Origin: Candolleomyces eurysporus
Taxonomy: Eukaryota; Basidiomycota; Agaricomycetes; Agaricales; Psathyrellaceae
Assembly: GCA_027579435.1 (NCBI GenBank)
Contig: JANBPK010000704.1
Coordinates: forward strand, 186,001-250,000
Length of the DNA: 64,000 nt
Reading direction: 5' to 3'
Part shown: positions 20,818 to 33,600 of the stretch, one piece after another
How the letters are laid out: every line of letters starts with the position of its first letter
Position numbering within the stretch: the stretch's first letter is position 1
Program-made: the position numbers and the translations under genes
Notes under the pieces: generated by a model
The model's input: only the letters and a program-made list of their open reading frames with translations
What the model was told of the DNA's origin: nothing
Database searches by the model: none

Positions 20818-23800
20818 ATGGAACCGCCACCAACAACGACCAGGCCATTCATCCGTCCAACTGACAAACCCCCCTTGGTCACCCCCTCCGCCTCGCCTCC
20901 ACCCTTGAGGCACCATACCGCACCACGAACACAACGGCAGGCTTCTTGGATCGAGTCGGAGAACGGCCATGCTCAGAATTATCATCAAGACAAGTCCTCG
21001 CGACCTTCATTCCTGAATAACGCCAGTAGCAACCGTGCATTTGGCTCTGTACCTCCCGCGAAACGTGCGCCGAGCCGTGCTGCGTCGACACCTAAACCTG
21101 GAGGCGCAGATGGTGGATTCCGCGCCTCGTCAACCGCGTCGTTCGCGTCTGCTGGGTCTTCTTCCAGGCAAAANGGCACTGCTGCGCCAGAGGAACAGAT
21201 TGATATCCATAAAGAGCGTCAAGCTTCTATCATGCGTTTATTGGATGCGTGGTCGCAGCTGGATAAACACGTCANGCGGCTGGACGAGGATGATATCGTG
21301 CACCTTGGAACTGGGAAGATCATCAAGGATAAAGGAGTCTTGAGGGGGTTGAGGACCGTCAAGTTTGGGGATCATGCAGAGGAGGAGGAGGATGCAGAAG
21401 ATGAAGAGGAGGATGAGGAAGAAGANGNGNACGAAGAAGAGGACCAGTTGGACACTTTGAGAAGTGANGATGCTGACGGGGAGGAGGNNNAGGGAGAGCT
21501 GGAGATACGAGTGCAGGCGCCTACCGCGAATGTGCCACCCGTGACACAGACCAATCCGCAAGATGCGGAAGATTTGCGGGCATTCTTGGAGGTGGAGAAG
21601 GATATTGGGACAGAGCCGGAGGACGATCCCGAGGATGTCCTGAATGACGTGTATGATACTGAGGGTGCAAGCTCAGAGGTACAGGATGATTTGGATCAGG
21701 GAGAGGACGAAGACGAGGGCGAAACTGGTGCTGAAGAANAANTCCTTGGATCTGCTNCCTCAGGCCCCGAAGAGTCTGATTCAGAAGACGAACTCAATTG
21801 CAATTGGGCAGAAGACGAAGCCAGCGTGATCATACCTATTATCCANCCTGAAGAAGCTGATTTCATAGCAATTGACGATCAGGACGACGACGACGACGTC
21901 ATTGAAATNAGTGAAATGCCCCCACCACCACCACCNNNAAANGAATCTCGAAACGCGTCAAAGGCACCTAAANCCAANGCTCAATTACAGCTGTATACGC
22001 CTCCACATTCAAGAAGTTCTGTTCAAACACCACCTGACGGTGACTTCGTGACACCACCACCTGTTGAATTACCCCCTCCCGACATCTCCCCAGAAATACC
22101 AATTNGTCTGGTGTATCAACCAAAACCTGCACCTGTTCACCCCTTTCTCCTCTCCCCGTCTTCCAAGGCACCATCCAGACCCGTCGTCCCANCANCATCT
22201 NTTGCGCCCACGGGTTTGTCCATATCACACCAGAAGAAGGCGAAGGAGAGGGANAGTACTGCNGTTCCTGAGGGAAAGAAGAAATTCAAGTTGAAGCCCG
22301 AAGTTGTCATCGAACGGAGAACCCTGTTCCAAGAGCCAAAGCCGTCCAAGAAAAANATCAAACAACCTTCCGAAGCACCNGCACCAACGAACTCGTNAGG
22401 CAAGAGCAAGGACAAAGGTAAAAGCAAGCGGGAAAAATCGGTTGTGGAAGCTGCACCTNCGGAGGAACATGNCGAAGAGATTCCNCCACCGGAAAAGAAG
22501 CCCCCTCGAAAAGCGACCGCNTCTTCGCTGAAAGCCAAGTCTTCCTCATCANCCAAAGACAACGTCCCAAAACCCAAGATAAAAGCNNCAAAAGTGCCGT
22601 TCCCTTCTAGTGAAGAAGTGGTTGAGAANGTGCAACCAGAGGAGAGGNCNCCTCCGCCTAGCCCGAGGAAACGAAAGCGAAGCTCAACAGGGAAGGCACC
22701 TACGCCTCAAGTCAACGCTGTCGCTTCGTCGTCGAAAGTCAAGATTGATCATGTTTCGGGATATGAATCCGCCGCTGAGCCCTCGAAGAGCTGTATGTAT
22801 TTTTCAACTTGTTTTTCAGTCGACCAACTNAATCACACCCGTATCCAGCGAAAGACGCTCGCCGAAGTGTTAATCAGAGGTCACCTCGTAAACCNAAATC
22901 NAAATCNCGTTCAAGACAACCTTCGACCAACTCCGAATCAGAGGATGGTGGTCCACATTCCGGCTCTGACGGAGAGNACAGACGGCACTANCGACATCAT
23001 AGCAGTCGACCTGGCACTTTTCCNCCGCCGCCNTTCAACCTATATCCATTTGCNCACCCTTCTATGTACCCACCTCCTCCGCAGTCTGCCTCGTCTGGTN
23101 TAACTGGTCCGTCGGCGTCAACGTCCCATCATCATGGGGTCTTCCCGCCTGTCGCTACGATGCCGAATCATCAGACACAGTATATCGTGTCGCAGGTGAT
23201 GCAGCAATTGACTGCGATGGCGACGGGACACTGGGGTCCTATGCCTGGCATTCCACCACCACATCCCCATGCTCAGCACCATCCGCCGGAGCACCCTCAA
23301 CAGCATGGTGGGTATGGACATGGNCCGTTTACGCCCACGCATCAGCACAAGAATCACCGTCGGTCCAAGTCCAAGGGGCCACCGGGTGCGGCTGGGTCGG
23401 GNTATGACTACGAAGGTTANGGTGGGGATCCGTACTCGACNCCNACACACCACCACCATCGTGGCGGGTATCCGATGTATCCGTATATGTTTAACCCGGA
23501 TATGTCGAGGGGTACTGCACCGCCTGATACGCCTGAGCATGCGCTAGGTTCGTCGTCTTCGGTGGCTGGGTCTTCGCCTGCTATGATGCCTAAGACTGAG
23601 AGGGCGAGGAAGAAGAGTTTGGTTGAGAGGAGTCGGTCGAGGGGGAGGAGGGTGTCGTTTAAGGCGAAAAAGGGGAAGGGGAGGGACGCCAGTTCGGATG
23701 AGGATGATCATGATGATGATCGAATGGACGTGTTCGCGTCGAGTCCTTTGGCTAGGAGGAGGAAAGGCAGCTGGGAGGGNGAGGAGGCTGACCATGANGA

Positions 23801-24111
23801 CGACCGGAAGAAAGGCAAGGGNAAGTCGAAGGACACNTCGAGCAGTCAACCTGCGCGGTCNNNGNANCNNNTNGNNNGNCAAAGNCGTGGAAGCTGAAAG
23901 AGGGAAGAANAAGAAAGGGAAGCAGAGAGTGTGCAGCCCTGAGGAAGTCGAAGACTCGAGTGAGGGGGAAGGTNGTGCTGCAGGGTCNGGGAGTGAAGGC
24001 TCTGAAAGCGATGATATACCATTGTCTCGCGGGAGAGTGTTTGTGAGAGGGCAAACCCCTGGACCGTCTGTTGATGGCACTAGCCGTGCTGCTTCGAAAA
24101 GTAGGGCTTAA
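20818..24111 (+). CDS. large disordered nuclear protein with Scm3/HJURP-like motif
   Basis: Two exons: 20818 to about 22792, a ~65 bp intron, then to TAA 24109-24111. The protein exceeds 1,000 residues and is mostly low complexity. Only one conserved block stands out, near residue 125-170: ERQASIMRLLDAWSQL followed by RLDEDDIVHLGTGKIIKDKG and VLRGL. This resembles the end of the Scm3/HJURP CENP-A chaperone domain, whose consensus is roughly D-D-x-I-D-L-x-T-G-E-I-V-x-D-x-G-H-L-R. Next come long Asp/Glu runs, Pro/Lys/Ser-rich segments, a His/Pro/Gly/Tyr/Met-rich stretch (HHHHRGGYPMYPYMF) and Arg/Ser-rich basic patches (SRSRGRRVSFKAKKGKG). The acidic and basic blocks suit a histone or DNA chaperone in the nucleus; that function is inferred. 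The N density here is the highest in the window and breaks the frame near 23861-23880. Confidence 0.75.
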
Positions 24112-24485
24112 GGTCGTCTACCTATCATTCGCGACCGCTATATACACTTTGTGCCTCTTTTATCGATCTAGCTAGTTATATGTAATGTTGTCTGTCTGTG
24201 CTATCTGTGTCGTATACTTGTACCTACCATCANCNCCGTCGTACTATAGAACTGATTACACTGGCCGCCGAAGGNCGTGNAAACTGCACTATTGCAATNG
24301 GCGTTTCGAGCCGGAATTGAGTGGATCGCACCAGCTTTGGAATTNAACGANAACANGGTTCGATGTGGAGTNCANGTGTTGAANAANTGTCACATTNAAT
24401 GCATTTGAGCACTAAAAATTACGAATACAAGATGATTGGATNGGAAGAATACAGTTCCTNAGTANTTCTCTCCTTTGGAATGCCC
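24112..24485. other. convergent intergenic spacer
   Basis: 374 bp, rich in N's, between the 3' ends of two convergent genes. Nothing recognisable apart from likely 3' UTRs. Confidence 0.5.
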
Positions 24486-24855
24486 TCAAGAACTTTCTTC
24501 GGCAACTCCAATAATATTCTTCTGAAAGATCGCCGTGCGCTTGCCAGTGTTCTTGTTCTCAACCTAAAGGAGGGTATTAGTGGTTTGACCAAAGGCGATT
24601 TGGTATCAACGGACGACTCACCTCGTATCGAGGCTCCTCCTCGCTAGCTTGGACGTGCCTATCGGCTTGAACCCCTGGTTCGGTCAAGACGCCGCGGATA
24701 GTGCCTACAGACTCGGGGGTGTTAGAGTCGGGACCTAGTANGTTCGANGATATCGGAGTGAGCATGGGATGCACCCAGCGGGGAAAATAAAAAANGGACG
24801 TACCACCAACGGGCTTGTAGCGAACAAATTGACCTTCCTGATACATAGGTGCCAT
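24486..24855 (-). CDS. Hva1/TUDOR-domain (former DUF2945) small protein
   Basis: Three short exons: ATG at 24853-24855 (MAPMYQEGQFVRYKPVGG), a middle exon (PDSNTPESVGTIRGVLTE...RYE) and a last exon (VENKNTGKRTAIFQKN...) with stop at 24486-24488. Phase is kept at both junctions (G|GT after VG, and GAG|GTT). The protein is about 80 residues. The block HVQASEEEPRYE plus VENKNTGKRTAI matches the hypervirulence-associated TUDOR domain, in which a G-x-V-x-Y entry strand and a conserved RYEV...TGK strand form a small barrel. The family is widespread in fungi and bacteria; its molecular role is not established. A CT-rich promoter of about 1 kb separates it from the divergent DHR1 gene. Confidence 0.72.
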
Positions 24856-25854
24856 TGTAATGGATGTTGTAGTGCGAGAAGTGTTTTGTGGGGTGTGTGT
24901 TGTTTAGAGCTTGTGCTTGGGATGAAAACTTGTCGTAGGAGGGCCCTCCCTTTATACCTGAATTCTGGTTTAGGGGCGGGGNTGAAAAGTCTAAGTCAGA
25001 TTCTGATTTCATCGCTGGCTGTGATAATGGAATGACGTCTAGCTCCTGAGTCAAGGAGAAACTGGGTCGGCAACTCCGCAAGTTTGAGGCTACANNNNNN
25101 NCCNNGAGGCTGCAGTCTCGTTTAGCGCAGCGAAACAACTCGCGTGCGGCAGTCAGAGCGTCATTTTCAGACATGGCTTAAGCTTAGTGCCACTGGTGAA
25201 TCAAATCCCAGACAGTTCAGGAAGTTGGAGGCATACGGAAAGGAGAACAAGTTGCCGAGTTGTCGTAGACACCTCAAGATTCGTNACGTCTGCTAGTNNN
25301 CNNCNNCTNGNNNGNAATGTTTTTGGGGCCCAGAGAGGTCGAGTGCTCGAGAACAGCGTTTCAGATGGTTGACCTTCAAACGACCAGCCTGCTGTGAGTT
25401 GCATTGAATTGCTTGCCATCTTGCTTGGAAGATTGAGAGAACAAAGTGCATCCCAGTTGAGCTCTATTCGGGTTTTCTGGTATTTTTTNCCTCTTTGAGC
25501 GAGCGTCGGTCAGGATACTCGGTCACGTCGGCCAGATACTCGGTGCTTCCGGTCAGATTTTTAGCTGGAGCTGAGTCTGCAGCGAAGTATCTCACTATCT
25601 GTACTAGAGCACTATGAATGAGTGTTTTTGAGCCTGATAGAGTCTTTTTCTCTGATTTTTGCGACTCATCCTTTTGCTCGAGGCCTGAAGGTGTCCATCA
25701 ACATCGGNGGTAGTTTTTGCAGCTCCAGATTTGGCAGTGTCTCCGCCGTCCGGCGAACTATAGNTAGAGCTACGCCTACACGTGACTCAAAATTTCTGAG
25801 ATCGCGACCAGGTTTGCACNAAACGCCCAATTTGCCGCTTCAAGTACCTTCAAT
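24856..25854. other. divergent intergenic region with N clusters
   Basis: 1 kb between the TUDOR protein (minus) and DHR1 (plus). Two minus-strand frames (25087-25174 beginning MSENDALTAARELF, and 25201-25419) look mildly protein-like, but both are cut by clusters of N's (25085-25095 and 25298-25315) and cannot be assigned. Promoters of both flanking genes must lie here. Confidence 0.4.
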
Positions 25855-28800
25855 ATGCCATCCAATCGCTCGCAAGCGCTCCACAATGCGAAAGGAAGGC
25901 AATCATCTGGAGGCCAGAGGAAAAAAGGCAAAGCCAAGAAGCGCAAGAGCCATGCCGACGGCGAGGGAGAAGGAGCAGCTCCGGTTCATGGTGGTGATAT
26001 GCAGGTGGATCCAAATGCCGATATCTTGGTGCCCAAGTCCAAGGAAGAGAAGGATNAAGAGAAGAAGGCAAAGTTGCTCAAGGAGGTGANGATTNATANT
26101 TCCTGAACATAACGACGTTTGAGCTGAGCACTTATTACTTTAGCTGCAAGAACAAACGGAGGCAAAGTGGACGAGCAAGAAGAAGAAGCGACTGGAGAAA
26201 TACATTGTCAGTTGCTGTCTCCATCACAGTTGGTGGGGTACTCTAACTANCATATCTNGGTGCTATAGGAGAAGAAATTGAAGAAGGAAGAGCGAGTACT
26301 GATATTNGAGAAATTGGCGTACGTTCCCCGACATGNATTTGTTCGAGCTGCTCAACACCATTCCATCATCTAGAAAGAGCCAAGCGACTCTTCCTTCAGT
26401 TTTACTTCAATCCTCTTCTACTCTCGGAACTGGCAAGGCTCTGACCCACCAAGAGCTTCTTGAACGGCAAGAAGACAAGGAAACTCGCCAAGTGCTCGAA
26501 GGTCGGACAGGAAAGAAACGAAAGCGTCATGGTGGAGAGCTGTACTCCGTGTACGAAGCTGGAGAAGATGATAATAGTGAAAACGGCGAATTGCTGGAAG
26601 AGAGGGAGCTCGAAACAGGCGAAGATGTTCAACCCCATTTACCCTCGAGCTCGGTGCAACCTCAATCGGCTGCCAATACTTCGACGGTCAAAGTCAAGGA
26701 GNCCCCTCCAGAAATGCGTCCCTCAGTTGGCAGTGCTTTGCAGAGGAATCCCGACGGTAGCATAGTCCAACCCAAAGTTCGGAAACGAAAGAAAAAAGTG
26801 TGTATNTCCCTCGCTCTGGTACAGTAGTTGAANTGATTGCTGGCAAGCTTAGGCATCCAAAAAAGGATGGGGCNTTACTGAGGCAGAGGATCCCGAGCCT
26901 CAAGACTCAGATACNTCTTTTGATAGCTCCGACTCGGACTACGACTCGCCCGACGAAGAATTTGAAGATGAAGAATGGTCAGGCATAGGTGATGTGAGCG
27001 AGGGTCAAGATGATTCCGAGGATGAGGGCGAATNCGATGGAACGGAANCAGAGGGAGAGGAGGGAGGGAGGGAGTCAGACAACGACGAAGGGGACGAGGA
27101 CAGCGGGAGCGACTCGGATGGAGATGAGGAGGAAGAGGAAGAAGATTTCCCGCCACCGCCAAAAAAGAAATCGCTCGGTTTCAAAGACTGGGCCACGAAG
27201 CAGCTCAATCTGGCCAAAGGTTTGGTTCCAACTACAGCTANGGAAGAAGAGCAGAAAGCCNCAGACCTTCTCTCNCAACCTCCTCGCAAAAAGGCAAAGC
27301 TCGATCCATCGGAACCAAGAGAAAAGCGGGGTCCACTAGGAAAGAACCTTGAGCTACCCTCCTCCAGCTTCGCAAAACATGTTCTTGAGGGTGAAAAAAG
27401 TGCTACTTCGACCTCATCCTTCGTCAGGGTCGTTCAAGTCAAAAGACCCGCTGATGTTGAAGATGCACGCTTGCTGTTGCCCATTGTCACTGAAGAGCAG
27501 CCGATAATGGAGGCTATCATGTTAAANCCGGTCGTTATTATCTGTGGTGAAACTGGAAGCGGGAAAACTACGCAAGTGCCGCAGTTTCTTTATGAAGCTG
27601 NTTTCGGTACTNCCGGAAGTGGTACGCCTTATCTCTATGTTCATGCAGACTCGGTCTGACTTTTATAGAAAATCCCGGGATGATTGGCATTACGCAGCCT
27701 CGCCGAGTTGCAGCAATGTCTATGGCGTCGCGAGTTGCGCATGAATTAAGCCTCACCTCCTCGAAGGTGTCCTACCAGATTCGTTATGATGCCACGGTTT
27801 CACCGTCAACGTCAATCAAGTTCATGACCGACGGTGTTCTACTCCGCGAATTGGCCACCGACTTTTTATTGACGAAATATTCAGTCATCATCATCGATGA
27901 AGCTCACGAGCGGAGCATTAATACGGACATACTGATTGGCGTCCTCAGCCGTGTAATAAAGCTGCGCGAAGAGCGGTGGAGGGAAAAACATGAAGGGGCC
28001 AAGGTGAGATTATCCTGTTCCCTTGCGAAATAGTGATATAGGCTAATAGTTATTCTAGCCTCTTCGACTCATNATCATGTCAGCGACGCTCNGAGTCAGC
28101 GATTTTGCGGAGANCAAAGCCCTTTTCGACAAACCACCCCCAGTCGTCAGCGTTGGGGCTCGTCAACATCCAGTCACTGTGCACTTCAGCCGCCGAACCT
28201 CTNCAGATTATGTTAACGAGGCTATCAAGAAAGCATCCAAAATCCATGCACGACTCCCTCCCGGAGGAATCTTGATCTTCTTGACCGGCCAGAACGAGAT
28301 TGTCGGTGTCTGCAAAAAGCTGGAGGCTAGATTTGGCGAGAAGGTGCTAGAGGCCAAACGGCAGAAGCGAGCTGCATTGAGCGCTCATATGCAAATGGAA
28401 AAGGAAGACAACGAAAAACAGTCTGTTAACCCCTCACAAGGTAAAGTGCTCTGTTACCCCAGACAATNATTGGTTTTCACCCCGTTCAGTGGCACTCGAG
28501 GTTGAGGACATTGACTTTGGGGCCAGCCGCAGTGATGAAGACCTGGCCGATGACGTCGACGATAGAATGGCTGAGGACGACCCAGAAGCACTGGACACCG
28601 ACGACGAAGAGGGTGATGCCCTTAACGAAGCCCTTGGACTCGAAGAATCGGATTGTGAGTGCTCACGCCTCTGGCACAGAATTCACTCTCATTATCTTCA
28701 GCCCCGATGCACATCGTGCCATTATATTCACTGCTACCCAGCGACAAGCAGATGAAAGTTTTTGAACCTCCTCCGCCGGGCTCTCGTCTTGTCGTAGTTG

Positions 28801-30396
28801 CGACCAATGTCGCGGAAACATCTCTCACTATCCCAGGAATTCGTTATGTCATAGATTGCGGACGCGTCAAAGAGGTACATTATCTGTTTCGTTCCCGCCA
28901 AAGACTCATTGNATTCTGCAGAGAAAATACGATACCACAAGCGGTGTGCAATCTTTCCAAATCGGTTGGACATCNAAAGCTTCCGCCCAGCAAAGAGNTG
29001 GACGAGCAGGCCGTACAGGACCAGGTCACTGCTACCGCCTATACTCGTCNGCACTATATGAAAATCACTTTGATCAATTCTCTGCACCCGAAATCCTCAG
29101 GACGCCAATCGAAGGAGTCGTTCTCCAAATGAAGAGCATGCACATCGACACCGTGATTAACTTCCCCTTCCCCACACCTCCAGACCGACTGGCTTTNCAG
29201 AAGGCTGAGCGTACCCTTGTACATTTGGGNGCCCTCTCGTCTGANGCCCGAAACTCCGGGATGACCNTTGGAAATGGGCAAATCACTGAGCTTGGCAGGG
29301 CCATGGCTCTNTTCCCGCTTGCCCCTCGCTTCGCGCGAATGTTGGTGAGNGGTCAGCAGCATGACTGTCTGCCGTATGTGATATCCATCGTCTCGGCGCT
29401 CTCTGTCGGAGATCCCTTCTTGTTTGAGGAAAGTCTCCATGAAGACAAGTCGGACTCGGAATCAGAGGACGAAGATTACAATATTTCGGCCAAAGAAACA
29501 AAGCGAGCACGACGGAAGGCTTATTTTGAGTCACAGCATGTACGTCTGAAATTTTTGCGGCATGCTAGCAGTTGAACTGACATTGAATAGCTGCACTCGT
29601 CCCTGGGAAAGAGGACAAGTGATGTCTTCAAGATGCTGTCTGTAGTAGGAGCTTTCGAATATTCGGGAGGCGGCCACAAGTTCTGCGCCGAACACTTTGT
29701 GCGGCTGAAGGTTAGCAATCTCTTCATCTTTCAAAAAGCTCCTTCCTCATGTGTGTACCAGGCNATGGANGAGATTCACAAACTCAGGGCACAAATNGCG
29801 AACATCGTCAGAGTGAATTTNCCCACGTCAGACCCTAGGGAGTTCGCCAAACTTCCGCCACCAACNGATTTCCAGGNACGCGCTNCATGCCATATTCTTC
29901 TCGACATCCTTTACTGATTTTGGTTGTTCTGCAGTTGAAAGTCCTTCGGCAGCTCCTGGCTGCAAGCTTTATCGATCAGGTTGCGATTCGCCAGGATCGA
30001 ATTGGTGGGACCCAGTCCAGCGGGGCGCAGTATGCCAATGCGAAAGGNATCCCATACATGGCGGTGGGCTTGGCTGAAGAAGTGTATATNCATCCTTCAT
30101 CAGTGCTTGTNGATACCTCTCCCCCTGAATTTGTCGTGTTTCACGAGATAGTGAGAACTGGTCGACCATACATGAAAGGTCTGATTCCCTTTTCCCATGT
30201 TTTTTGAATGGGTTTAACCGTCATATACCCAGGTGTCACCGTCGTTAATCCTGCCTGGCTCGCAAAACTCGGGAAGCCTCTACTGTGCACATTCTCAAAA
30301 CCGATTCGAAACAAGGATGGTGTGATGATGGTCATTCCCCGGTTCGGTCCACAGGGTTGGGAGCTCCCGGCCACTAAGGCAGAGGACGCTTCATAA
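25855..30396 (+). CDS. ECM16: DEAH-box RNA helicase Dhr1/Ecm16 (DHX37)
   Basis: Start ATG 25855 ([20 protein letters not shown]), stop TAA 30394-30396; about a dozen exons. The N-terminal third is basic then very acidic (KKRKSH, later [16 protein letters not shown]), with the linker [20 protein letters not shown]. The helicase core is complete: motif [10 protein letters not shown] (27545-27571), Ia TQPRRVAA (27692-27715), motif II DEAH (27896-27907), motif III SAT (28078-28089), FLTGQNEI, then [20 protein letters not shown] and the winged-helix/ratchet region ([14 protein letters not shown]...INFPFPTPP). The C-terminus VVIPR-like ([17 protein letters not shown]) is characteristic of Dhr1/DHX37. 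The long acidic insert after [13 protein letters not shown] is also family-specific. Dhr1 works in the nucleolus on the 90S pre-ribosome, releasing U3 snoRNA from pre-18S rRNA. Several N's interrupt codons in the core but family alignment shows it intact. Confidence 0.93.
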
Positions 30397-30612
30397 CTCC
30401 ACGACCATCATGGAACCCTGGTATTATGTGCACTATATAATAAGCAGTGTCTACGTTGTGTAAATCTAGTTGTCCATGTACACGAAACCAATATAATGCG
30501 TCAAACGAAAAGTATAGTACACGTGGGGCAGCAAAAAATTATATGCATTCAATGAATGCAACAGAAGTATGTGTAAACCAAAATCAAACTAGGCATAGAA
30601 GAAAGTCCGATG

Positions 30613-33600
30613 TCACTGGAAAATGAAGGTCAGAGGCGCGGCCGTAGAGGTTGTAATGAAAAGACACTACCTTCTTAGATTTCTTGGGTATAAACAATGA
30701 CGGCCCCTTAGGTTTCTTGGGAGGGGGAGGGCGAGCAGGATTTCTAGGCTGGTTCGATGGTCCAGCTCTCGGAAGTTCTTGTTCTTCATCAGCTGGTCTC
30801 TTGATGCCGGCGACAGGGGGAGGAAGGTCCGGGGCGACCCCGCTAAGCGTTGGATGAAGACTGGCTGCTCCGGAGGATAGCGTTGAGGTACTCGCAACCC
30901 TCTTGGGTTGATTCTTCAACTCTTGAGGTTTGACAAGACCCAATGGAACTGGAACTGGAGGCTGTGCCAGCTGAGATGGGGCTGAGATGCTTGGTTTCTT
31001 CTGAACGGGGGCTTTTTTAACCGGCGACACACATGGCATGCCCGCCACAGCAGTGGCTGGCTGAGCGAAGAACTTTGCGGTTACCTACGAACTATAAGCT
31101 TTGAAATCCTTTTGATAGTAAATTGTGCGGCTCACATTAACCAATCGATTTCTTGTGCGAGCATCGCTAACGACCTGTTTCCAGGTGTCATCGCTACGCT
31201 CCAGAGTAGGAGCATTCCCGAGGATAAAAAGCGATGACTTCGCTCGAGTGATAGCGACGTTTAGACGACGAATGTCTAGAGGATACCAACAGTGTGAGCG
31301 GGAAACTCAATGTGGAGGAGNAAAAAAAAGACTATACCGGACAAAAATCCAATTGACTGCAAACCGGGACCAGCACGAACACATGAAAGGATAATGATAT
31401 CCTTTTCTTGACCTTGGAAGCCATCAACCGTATTAAAGTCCACGATGTCGACTATATTTCGCCCAAATTCTGCACAGAACTGAATACGAAGCTCTTCGAT
31501 CTGGGCCCGGTACATTGAGACGATCCCAATACGCCTGGTGGTCGCGATAGCTTGGAATTCCTTGCTCAGCCGCCGGTAAATAGCTTTCGCAACCTGGCAT
31601 TCGGCCACATTCTTGAGAGAGTTGAATTTTCCTTGTTCTTCCACCCCAGTAACATTGAAGAATTTGTATGTTCCGAACATTGGCTGAGTATGCCATGGAC
31701 GACTGGTCAACTCGCTCATGTTCGGACCGTCCTCAATACGGCCGTGATAGAAGGCCTGGCTCGGGAATCGACTAATGTCAGGATGCATACGGTACTGAAT
31801 GCTACATAGGCCGCGAATGAGTATGTCACGCGAATATACACCCTACAACACGAACCTTAGCAGATGCATGGAATTAGGGTTCCTCTGGAAGAGTCGAAGG
31901 AATAACGACTGATCATAACGGCGTCTGGAAGCCTGCACGAACATGAATTAGAGTGCAGAAATAGGTATCGTGTTAATTGGAGACTCACTTCCTGAGAAAT
32001 AACAGTTGGAGGCAACTGTTGAGGATCACCAACCATGACGCAGCGGGTGCAATTAAACTTCAAGGGGATCAGAGATGAAAGCTCAATCGACTGAGCAGCT
32101 TCGTCAATGATGACCATCTCAAAGTCCTGGTCGAGTAGGGATTCGTGTCCAGATCCTGAAAGAGTGCTACAAACGACATCGGCCTCTTCGAAAACCTCTT
32201 TGCGCATCTGCCGCCGAAGGCTGTCGAGCGTTCGATAATCTGACCTGGATTTATCCTTCAAGTCATTGAACTTCTTCTGAACCTCCCGTTGTCGACTTCC
32301 GAGACTCTGAGCTTGTTGCTGCACATTCGCCCTTTGGGGTGTATTTTCCGGTAAATTGGTGAGTTCTTTCAATTTCTCCTGGCGCAAGTGCTTCAGCGAG
32401 TCCAGCTCCATCCTCAGGTTTCTGAGCTCTTTATTGGTTTCCTCCACCGAGTTTCCTTGCATGCCAGTCTTCGCTTCGATCTTATCCATGACCAGCCGAT
32501 CGAGCGAGGCACTCTTGACGCTAGCATTCATTCCGTTCTCGGCGCCTGTACGTACCACGTTGATTTTCTTTGGCAGAGTAATCAACCGACTAGCGATTTC
32601 GTCAATAGCTGCGTTACTTGGTGCGCATATCAGTATCTTGGCCTTGGGCGGGGNCCCTTGCTTCTCGGGAACGTTGATAGGGGTAGGTCGCTGGGAAATA
32701 AATCGTCGAACGAGACCGCAGATTGTGGACGTTTTACCGGTACCAGGGGGACTATCCATTTCTGTTAGTACGCTTCGCTTCAAGGTCAAGCTAAACTCAC
32801 CCTTGAATGAGCACAAAGCCCTCTGTTTTCATGGCGCTAACGATAGCAGTAGCCTGGGGCATGTTGACGCTTAATGTCGACATCGCTCGCTGGATCTCAG
32901 CTGGGTCGGCGGACGGAGCCTTATCCAGACGCGACGTCATGACATTGGGGAGGCAGCTCAGATATGGAAGGGACATAAGCGCGGCGTATTCTCGATTGAT
33001 AGTGCTCAGACTGCATCGCGAAATGAGATCATCAAGTTTATTGAAGACAGTTGGTTCGTACTCACCTATAAATCCTGCTGATTGCCCAGATAGACCCCGG
33101 ATGCAAGCCGGGATCCATTCCGCCAGGGACGAAACACCGCGCACGAACAAGCGGGCCCATAGGATCCCTCTTGTGGTGTACTGTCTTCGCCATTATCGTC
33201 CGCTGTTTGTCAGGCGAAGACAGTAGTAGGATGTCCGTTTCTGGTGTCAATTCCCAGTCTCTTGGCGGGTTATCGGTAATGGAAAGATCGAGGTCTACCC
33301 AATCGCTAACGTATTCCTTCGATGTAACTTTGCATTCGTAGCTCTTCGGTGGGTCCTCCTTTGACCGCATGATCTGTGCCCAGCATTCAAGAAGTAGAAG
33401 AGGCTCGAAAATCGCGCGATATTGGTTGTAATCCCTGAAATCGGCTGGTACATGATTGAGTTGCAAATCCTCTCCAGGTGGAATGGTGCCATCATGGTCG
33501 TATTTCCAGGATAGAATCTTCTTGTGAAGACTAGAAATGTCGGGTCGAAGACGGAAGGCGGCGTTGTACTGGGAACGCTTTGACCGTTCGAGTCGCTCCT

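Noticed and set aside
24722..25419. Minus-strand frames beginning MSENDALTAARELF and ending at 25419
   Set aside because: Mildly protein-like but interrupted by two N clusters and without consistent splice sites; too weak to call a gene.
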